DNA from: Ophiura sarsii
Taxonomy: Eukaryota; Echinodermata; Ophiuroidea; Amphilepidida; Ophiuridae
Length of the DNA: 64,000 bases
Assembly: GCA_035610835.1 (NCBI GenBank)
Contig: CM069449.1
Location: 41,151,098 to 41,215,097 of the forward strand
Direction: 5' to 3'
Made by a program: the position numbers and the translations under genes
The notes under the pieces: model-generated
What the model was told of the DNA's origin: nothing
Databases searched by the model: none
The model's input: the letters and a program-made list of their open reading frames with translations, nothing else
In this document: positions 57,761 through 64,000 of the stretch, piece by piece
Layout: the number at the start of each line of letters is the position of its first letter
Position numbering within the stretch: the first letter of the stretch is position 1

Positions 57761-57819
57761 GGCCTGTTACCATTTCCCGTGTGGCTTCTGCGCCATGTGT
57801 AAGGGTGCGTGTGCCGCGG

Positions 57820-57936
57820 CAGTGAGACCTTGCGCAATGACATGCACGCGACGCGTTACCACGGTAAGATTACGCTGTAGTAGTACGCGCAACGCACAAT
57901 GTTGTTCAATTCTAGCGGCATTTATGAGCCAAATCT
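57820..57936. repeat. Interspersed repeat (pair of 16,690-16,820)
   Basis: See 16,690-16,820; ends CATTTATGAGCCAAATCTGA. Confidence 0.8.
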
Positions 57937-58274
57937 GAGAGAAGGACACTAAACATCATGTTGTCCGTGCTTTGATTTGATCCCGCTTGGACTCTGCTAA
58001 TAGCCTCAATAATCTGCCCCGACCTATCTCAGTAATGCAATCAGTTTAAAACCTGCTCCTTCCAGTGGTCCTGTTACAAGATCAGACCAGTACAGAACTC
58101 TCCTTGTCATCCCTCCCTGCCTGCGTATTGGTGACAAAGCATTTGCCGTTGCTGGACCTTCCATCTGGAACCGCCTGCTGACACAGAGTGTTCGTGAAGC
58201 CACATCTGTCAACCAGTTTAAGAAGTTGCTAAAGACTCACTTATTTTAAAATATATATGTGTTTCTCATTAATA

Positions 58275-60130
58275 GGGGAATATGGGGCAACTGTGGACCG
58301 TGGGGCAAGTTGCCCGAAATGAAGGATTTTGTAATTGTATGGGTATACTGCTTTCTTATGAACAGTACGACTTTTGTTGATACTTGACATATATCCTTAC
58401 CTTCTACAATCCAAAACATTTGGAACTTTAGGGTATTTACACATGTGATTTTCTCCAGATCTTTGAAGCCAACTCCTTGAGTCGGACTGATTGAAAATTC
58501 ACAGATAGTATGGGCGATATATGAAGATGGGTTTAGATCATGTTTAATGTACTTTATATGATTGACAGATATGCAACAGTAAATATATACATGCAGTATA
58601 CAGTCGTCTTAAGATACTATAGGTGCATATTGCATTTGATGGGCGCTATATTGTAGTGTGCTTAGGGACTTTCCGAAATATGATTAAAACCATAGGTTGT
58701 GGTTGAAATGACCGTAAAATGGCGCATATTGCTAACTTGGGACATTGGTGGTTTGGATTTCCGATCAATATTATCATTTAAAGAATGCTTCAACTTAAAT
58801 CATTATCACGGGTATTCATTTGGTAGAGTTATTAGTTTATGAATGTGCAAATAACAAAGTACACCATTTCTTATTTTATCTAAAGACACTCGTCTACTTG
58901 TAGGACCCGAACGCCGTAATATTTGCGAATTCAAAGATACTCGCTGGCTACAGAAATCTGTGTAATGGCTAAAAACAAAAATGCAGTTTTGCCTTTTTTC
59001 TGAAATGTATTGGAGTTATTGGTTATTATGACAAATGGTGGTAGGCCTATGTTTTAAAACATTTTGGCGTAAAATTTATTTCGTCACAGGCGTGTTTGAA
59101 TAATGTTTCATCTCGACAAAGTGCTACGTCATTTGTTAGGGCAAGTGGTCCGAAGGGGTATGGGGCAACTGGTCCGCCTGCAAAAACCTAATCAAAATTG
59201 TAAAATTCATTTTGAAAATTAGATGTTAGTGTCAATAAAACATGACTCGGTATTGAAATGTGAATTAGACATTTTGGGGCATTTCGGGTCTAATACCACT
59301 ATTTCTGATATTGAAGGATTACAATATGACATGAAATTGCTTTAGAATGGTTTAAAACCTCGGTATTATGAATTATATCTTTATTATATTTTTGAATGGT
59401 GTCTGTAAAGGTATTTGCTATGACGAAATATCATGATTTATGTATTATATCCACTGCTTTTTGTGTATATTAACCGTTGGGTCATCATTGTCATATTGAC
59501 TAACTTCCACTGTAACATGAAAAGCTGGCTAAATATCAAGATGGTTTATTATAAGTACTAAATGATGGTTATATGAAGTAAATAAAATCATTAAAGAAAG
59601 GGGTATATATAATAGACAAATGTATGGGGCGTCTGAATATCACAACCATGTAACCATTTAACTAGGTTCATACCGTTTTATCTAATAAACATGATAAACG
59701 TGCAGTCGAAAATTGCGCTTGCTTTGTACACCATTAGTATTACTGCTTTTTACACGTTAACCACGAAAACTGTATAAACATGGGTTTCATGAGACCTGTA
59801 TCCTTTTTACACGTTAAATAATATGGAAATGAGTTTGTAAAGAAAATACTGCCTAGTTACCGTGTTGTCAATCAATGATTTCTGTGTATTCTAACCGTTG
59901 GAACATATAGGACCAGTTGCCCCAATGATGGGGTAACTGGTCCGTGCCAAGTAAAGTTTTTAGTTAGTGGTAATTGGCCTTTTGTTTGGATATTTTTAAA
60001 CATTGGTTATATGTAATATGTAAACAGTTACAGTGGTGATATTTTCATAGCAATTCCATAAATATTTACACGAGTTAAGCTTTTATATCATGAAATATGC
60101 TTAAACCGGACCAGTTGCCCCATCCTCCCC
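58275..60130. mobile_element. 1,856-bp TA-flanked transposon without transposase
   Basis: TIRs GGGGAATATGGGGCAACTG and CCAGTTGCCCCATCCTCCCC with TA on both sides; copy A shows the unoccupied site (CATTAATATGCTG). The word GGGGCAACTGGTCC or its complement recurs inside near 59,160-59,182 and 59,913-59,942, as subterminal repeats. No long open frame, so it is a nonautonomous TA-target element. Confidence 0.85.
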
Positions 60131-61895
60131 TATATGCTGTTTGAATTGTTGAGGGTTTTTGTTTTAATGTGTGTGTTTGTTTTTGTGTTTTTGTGCGTTT
60201 AGATCTTTTCATTGAATTAGCGCGTTATAAACTCTAGTATGTATATATGTATGTATGTATATCCCGAATTAGAAGCCCACTGCATACTTCAGACAATATC
60301 ATGTAACGCCATAAACGTGTAATAAGATAGCTTAAAACGGTAAACAACTTAAATTAGCTTGGTTGAGTAGATGAAACTTTACATAAATTATCCATAAAAG
60401 TAGCTGTTTTCTGTCTGTCATAGAGGTCGAGTAAGTTTATGTCGTATAGCAAACGGCGATGTAAATCAAGAAAAATAAAGTGGACTTAAGCGATAGATCA
60501 AGCTTTAAGTCATAATAACAGTGTGACGAATATGATTATGATATCGTATATTAATAGATAAGATATACTGTTCGCTGTTTAAGCCGCAACACCCAATTTC
60601 AATGATTGAAGAGAAATGCTCGTTTCCTGATCCAAATAATCTGCGTTCTTACTCAAAATAAACGCTTTTTGTAAATATCTAGCACTACGTTGCTTTGCTA
60701 TTGCAAACAATGATCTATTCGTATGATATTCACTTTAGGGACCTTCCTCGGAATATGTCTTTCGCTTAATGAAAACTAAATACATAGTGGTTATTTTTAA
60801 GTAATATGGTTCGTAGGCCTACTCTGTTTTTGAAAATATGGTTCACGTATACGTGTAAACAACTCTCCTATGAAAAATCTTAGAAAATATTTAGCAAGGT
60901 TCACAAGAAAGTTTTTAGCAGAGCAGTCTAGAAAATAGCTTTGACCATGTTGGCGGCTGTCGAGACACAATATTTCACAGCTCTAGTCTTACGGCAACTG
61001 ATATAAGTTCTTTTTCGCGCTTCGTATCTTTCGACTTAAAATTGTTTTGATACAGATAGGCAAATTCAATTCAAGTAAAATTTAGTTGCTAATACAATTT
61101 AACCGTCGGCAATGATTGTCATAGAATAAAAATAAAAATACAGAGCGTGAGCCAATCATCGTTAGACTATGGTAAAAAAGAAAGAAATCTCAGTTCAAAT
61201 CGGAACAATATCAACACTTTTATGTGACGTGACGTGAGTGACGAATTAATTGATTTTGCATTGGTAAGATTACGGCGCCGCGCTCAAAACACATACCCCC
61301 ACCTGATACGTTCGTTGTGCTTACGATCCACCACAGGAATACAACCGAACTACTTAAAAGAGTTAACGAAACCGCGACGCCACCAATCCTAACGAGATTT
61401 CAGTACTATAAACCACTACGCCAACGAGATAGAACGGCAGGAAGAAATAATCCCGCGTTCAATGTTCTTGACAAATGAGCACACACATCAGCATTGAGTT
61501 ATTTCCTCTCACTACTTGACTACCAAACAGAACCGCGTTGGCGATGCGTATACCTGAGAAAACTTGGCTTATCTTAATATACATCCGGGAACTTGGTATA
61601 TATTGTTGATGATTTGCAACGCGTTCTTTTTCACTATGTGTGTGGAATTACACAGGCTTGAGTAAAGCCAAGGAACCTATTCTAAATAACACCCCGTAGA
61701 AAAGTGTCGACCAAGTTTGTCTACTATCTGACAAATAGTGCTTGAACTATTTGTAAATAAAACGGTGGTACATCTTCAACTTTGAACTTGTTTCAACTGA
61801 TTTTTTGGCTCAAGTAACTCGTGCATCTGATTCTGATCAAAGTTTCATCAAGCAAGCGACAAATCTGACAAAAGGGTCATTATTGTTGAACTAAT

Positions 61896-61988
61896 ATGGA
61901 TCTACGGCTATCATCAGTGGTTGTTTTGGGCTGCCTAATATCGGTGCTTTTCGTAGACTTTGCAAACGCTTTTAAGACATCAACATGG
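61896..61988 (+). CDS. First coding exon of the same unidentified protein, copy B
   Basis: Identical in translation to the exon at 56372-56464 (31 residues, signal peptide, phase 0 GTAAGA donor). The only difference is CTG to CTA at codon 5. The leader region has small deletions relative to copy A and the TATA box is changed. The intron continues to about 62,300 and no exon 2 is recognised before the end of the window, so any following exons are to the right. Confidence 0.6.
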
Positions 61989-62395
61989 GTAAGATATAGT
62001 TATTGTTTTGATTTTTGCCTGTATTGATTTCCGCGCAAAAGTTTGAATTGTTTTCTGTGCAAGATTGTCGTCAAAACGATATTGAGGTTGGTCACTTTGT
62101 ATCGGTTTTTGTAACGGCTTTTGTAGAATAGTAGGCTTATCGTGAACTCTTTTCTTATAGCTTTTATGAAAATACCTATTTCTGTATTCTACAGCTTCAG
62201 ATTTACTTGTATCAAATGTATTCATGTACTTACAAATCAGCTGTCAGTAAGGCTTACCATAATTGTTCTAAATTATGCCTTATGAGCTTTTATGGTCATT
62301 TCTGGACTTTTTGAAAGTGATTTATATACATTGGGGCCATTCGAAGGAGGTAGTCAAATACAGCTTATATACAAATGTCACCTTACCCAATTTAA

Positions 62396-62636
62396 CACTT
62401 TCCACGCGGCTATTGGTTTTACCATATACAAAACAGATTTTTCAGAAACCTTTCCCAACTTTATAGGCATATCCAAAGGATTTGTGAACCAATACTAGAC
62501 ATGTTTATACTTATTTCAATGCATTTTCACATGGTGATTCTAAATATGGCTATGAAATTCAAAAACTTTGACATTTTTGAAACATTTTGTAAAATGTTGG
62601 AATGTCGTCTGCAGACGCTAATCGCGTGGAAAGGGT
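62396..62636. mobile_element. piggyBac-like MITE, copy 8
   Basis: TTAA at 62392-62395, CACTTTCCACGCGGCTATTG at the left, ATCGCGTGGAAAGGG at the right; the right target has decayed to TCAA. Confidence 0.8.
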
Positions 62637-62828
62637 CAATTGTGCAACAAGAGAAAGTATCAATATATAAACAAGGAAGCTGCGTAGGTAAGTTTGATAT
62701 AAAGTGAGAAAATAATGTACAGAGAATATAATTGGGTTCGACCTTCATGATTATTATAAAATCCGATATTTCGGCCACAGGCATCTATATGAAGAAAGTG
62801 ATGTGACTTGGTTAAGCTATTGTATTAA

Positions 62829-63020
62829 CACTTTCCACGCGGCTATTAGTTCTGATATACATACAAAACAGATTGTTCAGAAACCTTTCTTAACTTTCAA
62901 AGTATTATCGCAAGAATTACTGAACCAATATTAGGAATGTTTGTACTTATGGTAATGCATTTCTCATGGTGATTCTAAGGTAATAATATTTGATACATTT
63001 TGTGAAATTTTGGAATGTCG
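62829..63020. mobile_element. piggyBac-like MITE, copy 9, right end lost
   Basis: TTAA at 62825-62828 and CACTTTCCACGCGGCTATTA at the left. It stops within the TGGAATGTCG word, where the next element begins. Confidence 0.75.
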
Positions 63021-63693
63021 ACATTGTTGCGAAAGCCGCATTTGTTTTGGTTTACTTTTTGAAAGGGGTTAATGAAGTAAGTTGGCATATGCCAAACAAT
63101 CCACGGGACCGAGGGGTGACTGGTTAATGAAGTACTGTGCGGTTTATAAAGTAGCCACGGGAAATAGTTTAACATGGTTTAGGAGGGTAATGATTATTAT
63201 AGTGATGTGGGTGTAAGTACCGTTGGGTGGGGTTAATAAATCAACCTGGGGTGGTGGGGGTGTGGGGGGGGGGGGTGTGTGTGTGTGTGGGGGGGGGGGG
63301 GTTGTAGGGTTGTTTATGTGGTTTCACAGGAAGGGTGTTAAATACAGTAATGTGGCGTAACCATAGATGTATAAATATCGGTATAACGCATGGGAGGGCA
63401 TGAGGTAATTAATTAAACATGTTAAACATAATGTGGTTTCTTAATACATTACAACTGCGGACATGACGGGGTTGCTTCAAATACAGAACCCGCATTTGCC
63501 CATTTCATATCAGGTGCAGCGAGTTTCACACACAGCCTGTGGCGCCGCGTTTTATAACTACATCCCACTGGAGTTTATTTACAACTCATGAACACAAGTT
63601 TGCCAGCAATTGATAACACATGAACTCATGTTACTTACAACTCATGAATCTGCTCATCTAGCGGGGACCCGAGCGTAGCGAGGGTATCCCGCT
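63021..63693. mobile_element. Inverted relative of the 56,796-57,760 element
   Basis: GGGAAATAGTTTAACATGGT, AATAAATCAACCTGGGG, G runs and TTATGTGGTTTCACA are complementary to the 57-kb units. It ends TAGCGGGGACCCGAGCGTAG. Confidence 0.65.
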
Positions 63694-64000
63694 AATACTT
63701 ATGATTTGAATCTAACTTTTTGTTTTGAGACTCAGTGTGTTTATGAGACAGCCTGCATTTATTTACTCCCTTCAAATAATGTTTCCCAATTTCGCAATAT
63801 ATGGTGAACAACCGCATTTGATTTAGGTTTACTTATATTTCACAAGTTGAAACTAACCTTTGTTGCGAAAAGTGAGATGTATAAATTGCCTTTAAAATTG
63901 CTCCCATCAAATAAGGTTCATCTCACAAGATAACCTTATTATGAAATTGCAATTGCTAAAAACTTGAAACATTCTAAACCATTTACTGACATACTTCGAT
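63694..64000. other. No gene recognised
   Basis: AT-rich sequence to the window end. Confidence 0.4.

Larger units (their letters stand above)
57945..62300 (+). repeat. Tandem segmental duplication, copy B (interrupted)
   Basis: Matches copy A in two blocks, 57,945-58,274 and 60,131-62,300, separated by the transposon 58,275-60,130. Similarity ends at TTTTATGGTCA near 62,295, at the same point where copy A meets another transposon. Confidence 0.95.

Noticed and set aside
1..64000. CRISPR arrays, operons, prophage or bacterial contamination
   Set aside because: No spaced direct repeats, no dense coding and clear spliceosomal introns; the whole window reads as animal nuclear DNA.

Overview
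The window is animal nuclear DNA: AT-rich, intron-split genes with GT-AG junctions, non-LTR retrotransposon tails, very dense short DNA transposons, and a 100-N scaffold gap. The abundance of taggcctac-type words, poly-C/poly-G tracts at transposon ends and the IFT57 sequence suggest a marine invertebrate, plausibly a deuterostome such as an echinoderm, hemichordate or cephalochordate. The species is an inference; there is no operon or prokaryotic gene organisation.

Left part (1-8,000, minus strand): the first five coding exons of IFT57, an intraflagellar transport complex B subunit, run from 7,489 down to 495. They encode the first 202 residues; the remaining exons lie to the left of the window. 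All splice junctions and phases join cleanly and an in-frame stop sits directly before the ATG. A likely promoter (two CCAAT boxes, an ETS site and a CRE half-site) lies at about 7,700-7,880, inside a perfect 32-bp inverted repeat. The introns carry several fold-back elements.

Middle (8,000-53,900): no host protein-coding gene could be recognised. The sequence is a nested mosaic of a 5'-truncated LINE, MITE-like elements classed by termini and target duplications (hAT-like with 8-bp duplication, Harbinger-like with TTA/TAA, piggyBac-like with TTAA, several TA-flanked families), large fold-back palindromes, tandem repeats, tRNA-derived fragments and one good tRNA-Asn(GTT) gene. A ~1.2-kb repeat is present almost identically at 18,064-19,272 and 27,732-28,947 and inverted at 11,406-12,262. 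The sequences flanking the N gap look like two alleles of one locus placed in tandem.

Right part (53,900-64,000): a LINE tail followed by a ~2.5-kb tandem duplication. Each copy holds a promoter region and a 93-bp first coding exon ending in a GT donor, which encodes the signal peptide of an unidentified secreted or membrane protein. The two exons differ by one synonymous base and a 188-bp upstream block is identical, whereas a TATA box present in copy A is altered in copy B. Copy B is split by a 1,856-bp TA-flanked transposon. Downstream exons are not visible.

I found no convincing new multi-gene system. The strongest leads are the duplicated first-exon/promoter unit, the IFT57 promoter enclosed by inverted repeats, the probable allelic false duplication at the gap, and several nested palindromic elements.
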